Source: Parablautia muri (GTDB taxonomy: Bacteria > Bacillota > Clostridia > Lachnospirales > Lachnospiraceae). Taken from it: a stretch of DNA of 64,000 nucleotides. The notes under the pieces are model-generated. The model ran no database searches. It was not told the DNA's origin and saw nothing but the letters and a program-made list of their open reading frames with translations. Positions within the stretch are counted from its first letter, which is position 1. The number at the start of each line of letters is the position of its first letter. The stretch is taken from NCBI RefSeq assembly GCF_009917485.1, contig NZ_QZDT01000004.1, positions 1-64,000 on the forward strand. The letters are read 5' to 3'. A program made the translations under genes and the position numbers. Below, in pieces: positions 17,316 through 26,860 of this stretch.

Positions 17316-18494
17316 ATGAACGAAATTCAATTAAAATATGGATGCAACCCGAATCAAAAGCCGTCTAAAATTTTTATGGAGGATGGAAGTGACTTACCAG
17401 TTACGGTGTTAAATGGCAAACCAGGCTACATTAATTTTTTGGATGCTTTGAATGGATGGCAGCTGGTAAAGGAGTTAAAGGCTCTTACAGGATATCCGGC
17501 AGCAGCTTCTTTTAAGCATGTCTCACCGGCAGGGGCGGGAATTGGACTTCCCCTGACCGATACGCTGGCTAAGATTTACTGGGTAGATGACCTTGGGGAG
17601 CTTTCACCTCTTGCGTGTGCCTATGCCAGGGCAAGGGGCGCTGACAGAATGTCCTCTTTTGGGGATTTCATTGCACTGTCTGATGCATGTGACGAGGATA
17701 CGGCAAGACTTATAAAAAGAGAGGTATCTGACGGCGTGATAGCACCAGGCTACACGAAAGAGGCATTGGCACTTTTGATGGAAAAGAAGAAAGGGAGTTA
17801 TAATATCATACAGATAGATGCTGCGTACAAACCGAATCCGATTGAGAGAAAGCAGGTATATGGAGTTACTTTTGAGCAGGGGAGAAATGAGCTGTCTGTT
17901 GACGATGATTTGCTTTCCAATATTGTCACAAATAATAAGGAATTGCCGAGCAGTGCAAAGACCGACATGCAGATTGCGCTGGTAACACTTAAATATACAC
18001 AGTCTAATTCTGTATGCTATGTAAAGGATGGACAGGCCATTGGAATTGGAGCTGGGCAGCAGTCCAGAATACATTGCACCAGATTAGCAGGACAGAAGGC
18101 GGATAATTGGTATCTGCGTCAGGCACCACAAGTACTAGAGCTTCCGTTTTTAGATAAATTAGGACGGGCCGACAGAGATAACGCAATTGATGTTTATATT
18201 GGGGACGAATACGAGGACATTCTTCGAGATGGAGAGTGGCAGAAGCGTTTTAAAGAAAAGCCGCCTGTCTTTACAAGAGAGGAAAAAAGAGCATGGCTTA
18301 ATGGAAATAAAAATGTGACTTTAGGGTCAGATGCATTTTTCCCGTTTTCTGACAATATTGAGAGAGCATATAAAAGTGGTGTAAAATATATTGCCCAGCC
18401 CGGCGGATCTGTCCGGGATGACCTTGTAATAGAGTGCTGTGATAGGTATGATATGGTGATGGCGTTTACCGGTATCAGATTGTTCCATCATTAA
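17316..18494 (+). CDS. AICAR transformylase (PurH transformylase part)
   Basis: 392 aa from ATG 17316, with TGGAGG eight bases upstream. KYGCNPNQKP at the start and ASFKHVSPAGAG, CAYARARGADRMSSFGDFIALSD, QSNSVCYVKDGQAIGIGAGQQSR (the folate/AICAR site) and DAFFPFSDNIERAY are hallmark PurH transformylase segments; the catalytic KH pair is in FKHVSP. It adds a formyl group from 10-formyl-THF to AICAR. It lacks the cyclohydrolase half, which is supplied by the gene 68 bases upstream. Together they form a split PurH under a ZTP riboswitch. Confidence 0.92.
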   Translation: MNEIQLKYGCNPNQKPSKIFMEDGSDLPVTVLNGKPGYINFLDALNGWQLVKELKALTGYPAAASFKHVSPAGAGIGLPLTDTLAKIYWVDDLGELSPLACAYARARGADRMSSFGDFIALSDACDEDTARLIKREVSDGVIAPGYTKEALALLMEKKKGSYNIIQIDAAYKPNPIERKQVYGVTFEQGRNELSVDDDLLSNIVTNNKELPSSAKTDMQIALVTLKYTQSNSVCYVKDGQAIGIGAGQQSRIHCTRLAGQKADNWYLRQAPQVLELPFLDKLGRADRDNAIDVYIGDEYEDILRDGEWQKRFKEKPPVFTREEKRAWLNGNKNVTLGSDAFFPFSDNIERAYKSGVKYIAQPGGSVRDDLVIECCDRYDMVMAFTGIRLFHH

Positions 18495-18712
18495 GAGTGT
18501 TTTGGAGAAGGAAAATGGAGGACAACAGGGGAAGACCTACAAGCAAAGAATTGTAAGGAAAAGCAAGCTTATAATGCACTGATGATGGAAAATTTATTTT
18601 TATTTTATTGATTTGTGAGAAATATTTAAGATGCATAAATTTGGTAAATGTAGTATAGTAATACTTGAAAATTGAGTGGTTTTACAGGTTGAAATAAGGA
18701 AGGGTGATAGAG

Positions 18713-19597
18713 ATGGCCTTTTGCATTATTACGGATTCCGCTTCCGATGTGCCGGAAAGTGTGATAAAAGAGTATAACTTATACGTGATGCCGACTCCTG
18801 TTACGATTGAAGGGAAGGATTACTTTGATGGTGATACTATCTTTCCCGATCAGTTCTATGAAATTCAAGCCTCCGGCAAGGAGATAAAAACGTACCATAT
18901 TAATCAATATATGTTTTATGAGCATTTTTTGCCCTTTGCAAAAAGGGGAGATGAGGTATTGTACCTGTGCTTTTCCACTGGAATTGCGGGAACCTACAAT
19001 GCGGCTAAACTGGCATATGAGCAGGTGCTTGAGGAATATCCGGATTTCAAGGTCACGATTATTGATACAAAATGTGCATCTGTGGGATATGGTCTGGTGG
19101 CAGAGAGAGTCCTTCGCATGCAAAAAAATGGTGCGTCTAAGGAGCTTTTGATTGAGGCTGCAAAGTTCTTTTGTGAGCATATGGAGCATGCCGTTACGGT
19201 GATGGAGCTTGAATATCTGTTTAAGGGAGGAAGGCTGAGCAGGACCTCTTTTTTGGCAGGTACGGTGCTTGATATTAAGCCGATAATTGTTGTAGATGAC
19301 AATGGATCTTTAAAAGCAGTGGAGAAGGTACGTGGCTGGAAGAAGGCGCAAAAGAGAATACTGGATATGGTGGGTGAGAAAGGGAAAAATCTGGAAAATC
19401 AAGTGGTAGGCGTCTGCTATGGCATGGACCGGGAAGCTTACGAATCTATCAAGAAAGAGCTTGTGGACAGGTATCACGTGAAGGGATTTCTGGAAGGACG
19501 AGTAGGCTGTGCTATTGGCGCTCATACAGGTCCTGGAATTTTGGGAATTGTTTTTTTGAATGAGACAAGGGATAAATACGAAGAATATTTAAATTAG
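18713..19597 (+). CDS. DegV-family fatty acid-binding protein
   Basis: 294 aa; ATG 18713 is preferred over the in-frame GTG at 18704, which overlaps the ribosome binding site GGAAGG. FCIITDSASDVPES opens the protein and CFSTGIAGTYNAAKLA and GGRLSRTSFLAGTVLDIKPI are the typical DegV lipid-site motifs. DegV/FakB proteins carry a fatty acid for phosphorylation by FakA kinase so that outside or recycled fatty acids can enter phospholipid synthesis. No fakA is next to it, which is common for the several DegV copies in Clostridia. It appears to be a single-gene unit; the 210-base upstream gap has a plausible but weak promoter (TTGTGA at 18613). Confidence 0.92.
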   Translation: MAFCIITDSASDVPESVIKEYNLYVMPTPVTIEGKDYFDGDTIFPDQFYEIQASGKEIKTYHINQYMFYEHFLPFAKRGDEVLYLCFSTGIAGTYNAAKLAYEQVLEEYPDFKVTIIDTKCASVGYGLVAERVLRMQKNGASKELLIEAAKFFCEHMEHAVTVMELEYLFKGGRLSRTSFLAGTVLDIKPIIVVDDNGSLKAVEKVRGWKKAQKRILDMVGEKGKNLENQVVGVCYGMDREAYESIKKELVDRYHVKGFLEGRVGCAIGAHTGPGILGIVFLNETRDKYEEYLN

Positions 19598-19715
19598 AAA
19601 AATGTCTGAAATACGGCTTTTTCATCAGCATACTTACACTTATTTTTATGAGTGTTCTTGTCTAAGAAGACAGGAAAGTGCGAGTTTGCAGGGATAGCAG
19701 AAACGAGGTATTCAT

Positions 19716-20450
19716 ATGCTGGAAGTAAGGAATTTGGTATTCCATCCGCTGGAAAACGGTGTGGAAAAATGCATTATAGAAGATATAAGCTTTGCAGTAG
19801 AAGATGGAGAAATGCTGGTGATTACCGGTCCTAATGGTGGGGGAAAATCTACTCTTGCTAAGCTCCTGATGGGAATTGAAAAGCCGGATGAAGGAAGTAT
19901 TTTAATGGATGGCGTGGATATTACTGGCTGCAGTATTGCCCAGAGGGCAAATACAGGGATTGGGTTTGCTTTTCAGCAGCCTCCAAGGTTTAAAGGGATG
20001 ACAGTAAAAAGGCTGCTTTCCCTGGCAGCGGGATATGAGCTGCCTGAAAATAAATGCTGCGATTATTTAAGCGGTGTGGGACTTTGCGCCAGGGAATATT
20101 TAAACCGCGAGGTGGACAATACTCTTTCGGGCGGAGAGATGAAGCGGTTAGAGATTGCAACTGTTCTTGCCAAGCCCCATAAATTATGTATTTTTGACGA
20201 ACCGGAGGCTGGAATTGACCTTTGGAGCTTTTCTATGTTGGTGAAGCAATTTGAACAGCTTCATGCGGATAAAAAGGAAAGTCTTATTTTGATTTCTCAT
20301 CAGGAGAGAATTATACGTATGGCAGACCGGATTATGGTGGTCAAGGATGGGAAGATAGAGACTCTAGATGCGCGGGAGAGGGTTTTGCCGAATCTTGTCA
20401 ATGATGATACGGGCTGTGCCTGTATGAATCCGGCTCACAGGGCATCGTAA
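19716..20450 (+). CDS. sufC: SufC-like Fe-S assembly ATPase
   Basis: 244 aa, ATG after GAGGT. It is an ABC ATPase with Walker A ITGPNGGGKSTLAK, Q-loop FAFQQPPRFKG, signature LSGGEMKRLEI and Walker B LCIFDEPEAGIDL, where EAGID is typical of SufC rather than transporters. With the SufB-like protein 52 bases downstream it would form an Fe-S cluster scaffold driven by ATP. There is no sufD, sufS or sufU next to it, so this is the two-gene SufCB-like type seen in Lachnospiraceae and archaea. Confidence 0.88.
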   Translation: MLEVRNLVFHPLENGVEKCIIEDISFAVEDGEMLVITGPNGGGKSTLAKLLMGIEKPDEGSILMDGVDITGCSIAQRANTGIGFAFQQPPRFKGMTVKRLLSLAAGYELPENKCCDYLSGVGLCAREYLNREVDNTLSGGEMKRLEIATVLAKPHKLCIFDEPEAGIDLWSFSMLVKQFEQLHADKKESLILISHQERIIRMADRIMVVKDGKIETLDARERVLPNLVNDDTGCACMNPAHRAS

Positions 20451-20502
20451 GATGGGCTTTGCAATTACCTAAATGAATGTATGAAAGAAAGAGGAAAGTA
20501 AA

Positions 20503-21429
20503 GTGGCAGATATAGATCAGGTGACAGAGTCTATTTTGGAAAAAATAGACAGCGAGGGTTTTAAGCAGGAAGGCGCTTATAACCTGCGGTATAACGGATA
20601 TGCCCTTTGCCATGGGGATACGCAGCATATTAAAATCAAGCGGAAGGAAGACAGGCAGGGAATTGATGTTTATATAAGCGGCGAGACGAAGGGAGAACAG
20701 GTGCATATTCCGGTAGTGGTTGCCGCTTCAGGCATAACGGACCAGGTATATAACGATTTTTATGTTGAGGAAGGCGCTCAGGTGACGATTGTGGCCGGAT
20801 GCGGCATTCACAACAGTGGCTGCAATGACAGCCGTCATGATGGGATTCACACTTTCCACATAGGGCCGAATGCCAATGTGCGCTATGAGGAGAAACATTA
20901 CGGCGAGGGAGAAGGAACCGGAGCCAAAATTTTAAATCCGGTGACAAAAATCATCATGGAAAAGGATTCCGTTTTCACCCTTGATACGGCGCAGATTAAA
21001 GGAGTGGATTCCACAAAGCGTGAAACAGAAGTGGAGATGGGAGAAGGAGCAAAGCTGTTTGTGGTTGAAAAGCTTATGACCCATGACAAGCAAAGTGCCG
21101 TTTCCAATATGGATATTTATTTAAATGGGGCCGGAAGCTCCGCACAGATCACCTCCCGTTCTGTGGCAAGAGGGGAATCTTCCCAGACTTTTCATCCTAA
21201 GGCTATCGGAAATGCGCTCTGCCATGCCCATATCCAATGTGATTCTATTATTATGGACAAGGCACAGGTATGCTCAATTCCTGAGATTGATGCGAAGCAT
21301 GTGGACGCCGCTATTATACATGAGGCGGCTATTGGAAGAATCAACAGCGAACAGCTGATAAAGCTTAACACCTTCGGCCTGAGCGAGGAGGAGGCCGAGG
21401 CAGTGATTATCGAGAACTTTTTAGCTTAG
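20503..21429 (+). CDS. SufB/SufD-family scaffold protein (short form)
   Basis: 308 aa, GTG start 6 bases after AGAGGAAAG. The C-terminal half has the SufBD beta-helix core: HIQCDSIIMDKAQVCSIPEID, then AAIIHEAAIGRINSEQLIKL. SufB proteins usually run to about 470 residues, so this is a short form lacking much of the N-terminal part. In the family, a cysteine and a glutamate in these segments hold the nascent cluster; here CD in IQCDS and E in IHEAA are kept. Partner of the SufC-like ATPase upstream. It may be called SmsB in newer work on minimal SUF systems; that naming is from memory. Confidence 0.85.
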   Translation: MADIDQVTESILEKIDSEGFKQEGAYNLRYNGYALCHGDTQHIKIKRKEDRQGIDVYISGETKGEQVHIPVVVAASGITDQVYNDFYVEEGAQVTIVAGCGIHNSGCNDSRHDGIHTFHIGPNANVRYEEKHYGEGEGTGAKILNPVTKIIMEKDSVFTLDTAQIKGVDSTKRETEVEMGEGAKLFVVEKLMTHDKQSAVSNMDIYLNGAGSSAQITSRSVARGESSQTFHPKAIGNALCHAHIQCDSIIMDKAQVCSIPEIDAKHVDAAIIHEAAIGRINSEQLIKLNTFGLSEEEAEAVIIENFLA

Positions 21430-21432
21430 GAA

Positions 21433-21487
21433 CTGTTAAGATTCATTCTTTAACAGCATCTTAGATCATGTTTGCGCCATAAACATG
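21433..21487. other. Two small hairpins after the suf-like pair
   Basis: CTGTTAAGA/TCTTTAACAG (21433-21456) and CATGTTT/AAACATG (21467-21487). Neither has a U-run, so they may protect the 3' end of the transcript more than end it. Confidence 0.4.
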
Positions 21488-21549
21488 TTCCGGGGAGCAG
21501 AGGCAGTCTTGCAAAATTTTAGAAATATGATTGCGGCAGGAGATATGAG

Positions 21550-23307
21550 ATGGGGAAATTACTTGTTTATTTAAAAGATTATAAAAAAGAAAGTGTATTG
21601 GGGCCTCTTTTTAAATTATTGGAGGCCTCTTTTGAGCTTATTGTCCCTTTAGTGGTAGCATCTATGATTGATGTGGGGATGACAAACGGGGATAAGGGAT
21701 ACATCATAAAAATGTGTCTGGTTATGACGGCTTTTGGCTTAATTGGTCTGATTTGCTCTGTGACAGCGCAGTACTTTGCGGCCAGGGCAGCAGTGGGATT
21801 TGCAACAAGGCTGCGGCATGAGCTGTTTGCACATGTACAAAAGCTCTCCTTTTCGCAGATGGACAGTGAGGGAACTTCCACTTTGATAACCAGGATGACC
21901 AGTGACATAAATCAGGTGCAGTCAGGTGTGAATCTGGTGCTGCGCTTGTTTTTGCGTTCACCTTTTATCGTGTTTGGAGCTATGATTATGGCTTTTACGG
22001 TTGATGTTAAGGCTGCGCTTATTTTTGTGGTAGTAATTCCTGTTCTTTCTATTATTGTTTTTGGTATTATGCTTGTAAGTATTCCGCTTTTTAAGAAGGT
22101 ACAGGCCAGGTTAGATGGAGTGCTTGGAATTACAAGGGAAAATCTTACCGGTGTCAGGGTCATCCGTGCCTTTGGGGAGGAAGAAGGAGAAATCCGAAAG
22201 TTTGATGGGGAAACGGATGCTTTAAAGCACATGCAGATGCTTGCCGGAAGGATTTCCGCATTAATGAATCCGCTTACATATATTGTAATCAATGGAGGAT
22301 TGATTGCGCTTATTTATGTGGGAGCGGTGCGTGTGGAGGCAGGAATTTTAAGCCAGGGACAGGTGGTTGCCCTGGTAAATTATATGTCTCAAATATTGGT
22401 GGAACTGGTAAAGCTGGCTAATTTGATTATTACTGTTACTAAGGCAGTTGCATGTGGAAACAGAATAGAAGGTATATTTGAAATTCCGGCTGGGCTTAAG
22501 GAAACAGGCCTTACAGATACAAGCAAAAACCAGTCAGTGGACGGTGCAAAGCAGGAAAAGGGCACGGTAGAATTTGACCATGTGAGCCTGCGCTATCATG
22601 AAGGAGGGGAAGAAGCCCTTACGGATATCCACTTTAAGGCCCAAAGAGGCGATACCATTGGCGTAATCGGCGGTACAGGTTCCGGCAAATCCTCACTGGT
22701 GAATTTAATTCCCCGTTTTTATGATGTGGAGAAGGGCAGTGTTAAGATTGACGGTGTGGACGTAAGAGAGTATCCCCTTACCGGTCTGCGCGATAAGATT
22801 GGCGTTGTGATGCAAAAGGCGGTACTGTTTGAAGGGACAATTCGGGAAAATCTCCTTTGGGGCAACGAGAATGCAAGCGAGGATGAGCTTTGGGAGGCGC
22901 TGCGGACAGCCCAGGCAGAGGAATTTGTGCTGCAGAAAGAAAAGAAATTGGATGAAAAGGTGGAACAGGAAGGGCGAAACCTTTCAGGCGGCCAAAAACA
23001 AAGGCTCTCCATTGCAAGAGCCCTTGTAAAAAAGCCGGAAATTCTTATTCTGGATGACAGCGCATCGGCACTTGATTATGCAACGGATGCGGCACTTAGG
23101 AAATCCATCAAAGAGATGCCGGGGGAAACTACGGTATTTATCGTGTCGCAAAGGGCCTCCTCTTTGCTCCATGCAGATACGATTATTGTATTAGATGACG
23201 GTAATGTGGCGGGAATGGGAACCCATGAGGAGCTGCTTCAGAGCTGCCAGGTTTATCAGGAAATCTATTACAGCCAGTTTGAGAAAAAAGAGGGGGTAGG
23301 AGCATGA
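21550..23307 (+). CDS. ABC exporter half, degenerate-site subunit
   Basis: 585 aa, ATG with AGGAG upstream. Residues about 1-320 hold six membrane helices of a type I/IV ABC exporter (ELIVPLVVASMID, FGLIGLICSV, PFIVFGAMIMAFTV and others). The nucleotide-binding domain has Walker A IGGTGSGKSS, signature LSGGQKQRLS and Walker B ILILDDSASALD, with Asp in place of the catalytic Glu. This is the pattern of the degenerate site in heterodimeric exporters such as TM287/288 and BmrCD. Its stop overlaps the start of the next gene (ATGA), so both halves are made together. Substrate unknown; drugs or lipids are the usual guess. Confidence 0.93.
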   Translation: MGKLLVYLKDYKKESVLGPLFKLLEASFELIVPLVVASMIDVGMTNGDKGYIIKMCLVMTAFGLIGLICSVTAQYFAARAAVGFATRLRHELFAHVQKLSFSQMDSEGTSTLITRMTSDINQVQSGVNLVLRLFLRSPFIVFGAMIMAFTVDVKAALIFVVVIPVLSIIVFGIMLVSIPLFKKVQARLDGVLGITRENLTGVRVIRAFGEEEGEIRKFDGETDALKHMQMLAGRISALMNPLTYIVINGGLIALIYVGAVRVEAGILSQGQVVALVNYMSQILVELVKLANLIITVTKAVACGNRIEGIFEIPAGLKETGLTDTSKNQSVDGAKQEKGTVEFDHVSLRYHEGGEEALTDIHFKAQRGDTIGVIGGTGSGKSSLVNLIPRFYDVEKGSVKIDGVDVREYPLTGLRDKIGVVMQKAVLFEGTIRENLLWGNENASEDELWEALRTAQAEEFVLQKEKKLDEKVEQEGRNLSGGQKQRLSIARALVKKPEILILDDSASALDYATDAALRKSIKEMPGETTVFIVSQRASSLLHADTIIVLDDGNVAGMGTHEELLQSCQVYQEIYYSQFEKKEGVGA

Positions 23308-25091
23308 AAGGAGATAAAAAGAATACAAAGCAAAAAGAAACCCTCATCAAGGTATTAAAATATATTAAGCCACATGGATTTTTGATGACGCTTACGATTT
23401 TGATGGCGGTTGTTTCTGTGGTTCTTACTTTGTATCTTCCGATTTTAACAGGTGATGCGGTGGATCGAATTGCTTATATTTTTGACCCGTCAGAGTTGAG
23501 CGTAGATCTGGGTGTGATCTGGGTAGGCCTATTTGGCATTTTAAAGAAAATGGCAGTCGTAGTAGCGCTGACAGTAATGGCGCAGTGGATTATGAATATC
23601 TGTAATAACCAGATTGTATATAATATTATTCAGGATATCAGGAAAAAGGCATTTCGGAGAATTGAGGAACTCCCTCTTAAATATTTGGACGCTCACGCCC
23701 ATGGAGATATTGTAAGCAGGGTGGTTGCGGATGTGGACCAGTTTGCGGATGGCCTTTTGATTGGATTTACCCAACTGTTCACAGGCGTGGTTACCATTTT
23801 AGGAACATTAGGTTTTATGCTTTCGGTGAATGTGGGTATCACTGCCGTAGTGGTGATTATTACGCCCGTATCCTTATTTGTGGCGAGCTTTATCGCAAAA
23901 AAAACTTTCAGTATGTTTCAGCTGCAGTCAGAGACCAGAGGGGAGCAGACTGCGCTGATCAATGAAATGATTGGGAATCAGAAGGTGGTACAATCCTTTA
24001 ACCGGGAAGGTAAAACCTTAGAGAAGTTTGATGAAATCAACGGCAGACTGGAAAAGTGCTCTCTGCGTGCGATTTTCTTTTCCTCCCTGACCAATCCCTG
24101 TACCCGTTTTGTGAACAGCGTGGTTTATACGGGGGTAGGGCTTACCGGTGCTTTTGCAGTGCTAAGCAGAGGACTTAGCGTTGGACAGCTAACCTGTTTC
24201 CTTTCTTATGCAAATCAATACACTAAGCCGTTTAATGAAATATCCGGAGTGATCACAGAGCTGCAAAATGCCCTTGCATGTGCGGCGAGGATATTTGAAC
24301 TGATTGAGGAAGAAGCCCAGGTGCCGGATGGGGCTGATGCTGTGACACTTAAGGACGTAAAGGGAGAAGTAGGAATAAAAGATGTTTCTTTTTCCTATGT
24401 GCCTGATAAGAAATTGATTGAAAACTTGAATCTGAATGTAAATCCGGGACAGAGAATTGCAATTGTCGGGCCTACGGGCTGCGGTAAGACTACCATAATC
24501 AATCTGTTGATGCGGTTCTATGACGTGGATAAGGGCAGTATTTCGGTGGACGGCAATGAAATCAAAAATATTACGCGTCAATCCTTAAGAACCTCTTACG
24601 GTATGGTTTTGCAGGATACCTGGTTAAAGCGGGGAACCATCTGGGATAATATTGTGGTAGGAAAGCCTGATGCCACAAAGGAGGAAGTGACAGCGGCTGC
24701 AAAGGCCTCCCACGCCCACAGCTTTATCAAGCGCCTTCCCAATGGGTATGATACGGTAATTGGAGAGGACGGAGGAAGCTTATCAGGAGGGCAAAAGCAG
24801 CTCCTTTGTATTACAAGAGTAATGCTCAGCCTGCCGCCTATGCTGATACTGGACGAGGCGACCTCCTCCATTGATACCAGAACGGAGATCAAGATTCAGA
24901 AAGCATTTGCAACGATGATGGAGGGGAGAACCAGCTTTATTGTAGCCCACAGATTATCCACGATTCAGAATGCGGATGTGATACTGGTTATGAAGGACGG
25001 GCATATTATTGAGCAGGGAAATCATCAGGAATTGCTTGCAAAAAAAGGGTTTTATGCGGAATTGTATAACAGCCAGTTTGCGATTGCATAG
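23304..25091 (+). CDS. ABC exporter half, catalytic subunit
   Basis: 595 aa. Same design as its partner: six membrane helices (FLMTLTILMAVVSVVLTLYL, NVGITAVVVIITPVSLFVAS and more) then an ATPase domain with Walker A VGPTGCGKTTI, signature LSGGQKQLLC and Walker B MLILDEATSSID, which keeps the catalytic Glu. The cytoplasmic coupling and D-loop regions are intact, so this subunit supplies the working ATP site of the heterodimer. The start ATG overlaps the upstream stop by 4 bases. Confidence 0.93.
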   Translation: MKGDKKNTKQKETLIKVLKYIKPHGFLMTLTILMAVVSVVLTLYLPILTGDAVDRIAYIFDPSELSVDLGVIWVGLFGILKKMAVVVALTVMAQWIMNICNNQIVYNIIQDIRKKAFRRIEELPLKYLDAHAHGDIVSRVVADVDQFADGLLIGFTQLFTGVVTILGTLGFMLSVNVGITAVVVIITPVSLFVASFIAKKTFSMFQLQSETRGEQTALINEMIGNQKVVQSFNREGKTLEKFDEINGRLEKCSLRAIFFSSLTNPCTRFVNSVVYTGVGLTGAFAVLSRGLSVGQLTCFLSYANQYTKPFNEISGVITELQNALACAARIFELIEEEAQVPDGADAVTLKDVKGEVGIKDVSFSYVPDKKLIENLNLNVNPGQRIAIVGPTGCGKTTIINLLMRFYDVDKGSISVDGNEIKNITRQSLRTSYGMVLQDTWLKRGTIWDNIVVGKPDATKEEVTAAAKASHAHSFIKRLPNGYDTVIGEDGGSLSGGQKQLLCITRVMLSLPPMLILDEATSSIDTRTEIKIQKAFATMMEGRTSFIVAHRLSTIQNADVILVMKDGHIIEQGNHQELLAKKGFYAELYNSQFAIA

Positions 25092-25109
25092 TAGTGATTG
25101 AGAATAAGC

Positions 25110-25200
25110 CTGGAAGTAAATTTTCAAACTTCCAGACATGCCGCTTTACAGGTGGCACAAATATCCGGCGTAGCATTGCAAGCACAGCTTGCGATGTGTA
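25110..25200. repeat. Intergenic repeat family 4, copy 2
   Basis: CTGGAAG...CTTCCAG (25110-25134) and GCAAGC-aca-GCTTGC (25178-25192), the same two hairpins in the same order as at 9533-9594, with GATGTGT/GATATGC after them. It ends about 17 bases before the ribosome binding site of the next gene. Confidence 0.65.
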
Positions 25201-25227
25201 AAGGCAAAAAATGGAGGGATAATCATT

Positions 25228-25533
25228 ATGGTAAAACACATTATTTTATGGCAGATTAAGGATGAGTTTTCAGAGGATGAAAAAAGAAAGATAAGAGAAG
25301 ATGTAAAAGCCGGACTTGAAGGCCTTGCCGGACAGATACCGGGGCTTTTGAACATTCATGTACAGACGGAATATCTGTCAACTTCAAATGCAGATATGAT
25401 GTTATATTCGGAATTTACAGATGAAGCAGCACTTAAAACTTATGCAGGTCATCCCTTGCATGTAGCGGTGGCAGATGGAAAGGTTAGGCCGTTTGTTAAG
25501 AGCAGAGTATGTATGGATTATGATGCATATTAA
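25228..25533 (+). CDS. Dabb (stress-responsive alpha/beta barrel) protein
   Basis: 101 aa; ATG 25228 is chosen because GGAGGG lies about 9 bases upstream. The sequence VKHIILWQIKDEFSEDEK at the start, IPGLLNIHVQTEY in the middle and YAGHPLHVAVADGKVRPFVKS near the end is the dimeric alpha/beta-barrel (Dabb) pattern. Family members are small cytoplasmic dimers with mostly unknown jobs, sometimes in stress or ring-cleavage chemistry. It lies 86 bases before a glycerate kinase gene and may be co-transcribed with it. Confidence 0.85.
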   Translation: MVKHIILWQIKDEFSEDEKRKIREDVKAGLEGLAGQIPGLLNIHVQTEYLSTSNADMMLYSEFTDEAALKTYAGHPLHVAVADGKVRPFVKSRVCMDYDAY

Positions 25534-25619
25534 TATGCTTTAGACAATGAGTGAAATTTAACTGGATGCGAAGTAGGTTATGCAAACAATAGATATGTTG
25601 GGCAGTTTATAAGGAAGAA

Positions 25620-26849
25620 ATGATGCGTGAGGATGCTTATAAAATTATCAAAAGAACAATAGCTGATTGTATGCCAGATACAGCGGTACAAAATGCACTT
25701 AAGGATTTTAAGCTTTCAGGCAGGGTTTATGTGGCAGCTATTGGAAAGGCCGCGTGGGTAATGGCAAAAGCTGCCGCTGACTTTTTGGGAAACCGGCTGG
25801 AAAAAGGGGTTATTGTAACAAAGTATGAACATACGAAAGAGATGTTGGATAGGTTTGAAATCATAGAAGCAGGGCATCCTACTCCGGATGAAAATTCTAT
25901 TTTGGGTGCGCATAAGGTGATAAAGCTGTTAGAGCAGGCGGCCGGAGAAGATACAGTTCTTTTTTTATTATCAGGAGGAGGTTCGGCTTTGGTGGAAGTA
26001 CCGATGGAAGGGCTTTTACTTTCTGACATTCAGAAAATGACAAAGCAGCTTCTTTTCTGTGGAGCCAGGATTACAGAGATAAATGTGATCAGGAAAAAAC
26101 TGTCCGCAATAAAGGGCGGAAAGCTTGCAGGATATATCCACGGAGCAAAGGCATATTCGATTATTCTTTCCGATATTATCGGCGAAAACGAGGATATGAT
26201 TGCTTCAGGGCTGACATATCCAGATGATTCAACCGTGGAAGATGTGAGATGTCTGCTTGAAAAGTACAAGCTGGAGACGGATGAAAAGGTAGAAAGGATT
26301 TTGCTAAACAGTAGTCCATGTAAGGATGTGTGTGTTGAAAACCATGTGGTAGGAAGTGTTAAGGAGCTCTGTCAGGCAGCTGCAGTACATGCGAAGGAGT
26401 TAGGGTATGAGCCTTATATTCTTACAACTTCTATGGAGTGTGAAGCGAAAGAGGCAGGGAAATGGATTACGTCAAAGGAGCATAGAAAGCGTTCGGCACC
26501 TTTTGCAGTGATTGCAGGAGGTGAGACGGTAGTAAAGGTAACGGGAGGCGGCCTGGGTGGGCGCAACCAGGAACTGGCACTTTATGCCGCGAAAGAATTA
26601 GCAGGTCAAAAAGATGTACTGCTTTTTTCTATAGGGTCGGATGGAACAGATGGGCCGACAGATGCGGCAGGGGGCATTGTAGATGGAGAAACTGTATATA
26701 AGCTGAAGGAAATAGGGGTTGATGTGGAAGAAGCTCTGCGAAATCATGATTCCTATCACGCGTTACAGAAAGTAAACGGCTTGGTGATAACCGGTCCGAC
26801 TGGTACCAATGTAAATGATGTGACCGTGCTTTTGTGTAAAAATGAATGA
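25620..26849 (+). CDS. Glycerate 2-kinase (MOFRL family)
   Basis: 409 aa; two ATG codons in tandem (25620 and 25623) follow AAGGAAG, so the start may be 3 bases later. Motifs: AIGKAAWVMAKAA, GHPTPDENSILG, LFLLSGGGSALVEVP, SDIIGENEDMIASGLTYPD, VIAGGETVVKVTGGGLGGRNQELAL, IGSDGTDGPTDAAGGIVDG. These are typical of GckA/TtuD-type glycerate kinases with the C-terminal MOFRL domain, which make 2-phosphoglycerate from glycerate. No glycerate uptake or tartronate genes are next to it. Confidence 0.93.
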   Translation: MMREDAYKIIKRTIADCMPDTAVQNALKDFKLSGRVYVAAIGKAAWVMAKAAADFLGNRLEKGVIVTKYEHTKEMLDRFEIIEAGHPTPDENSILGAHKVIKLLEQAAGEDTVLFLLSGGGSALVEVPMEGLLLSDIQKMTKQLLFCGARITEINVIRKKLSAIKGGKLAGYIHGAKAYSIILSDIIGENEDMIASGLTYPDDSTVEDVRCLLEKYKLETDEKVERILLNSSPCKDVCVENHVVGSVKELCQAAAVHAKELGYEPYILTTSMECEAKEAGKWITSKEHRKRSAPFAVIAGGETVVKVTGGGLGGRNQELALYAAKELAGQKDVLLFSIGSDGTDGPTDAAGGIVDGETVYKLKEIGVDVEEALRNHDSYHALQKVNGLVITGPTGTNVNDVTVLLCKNE

Positions 26850-26860
26850 AAAGGAAAACA

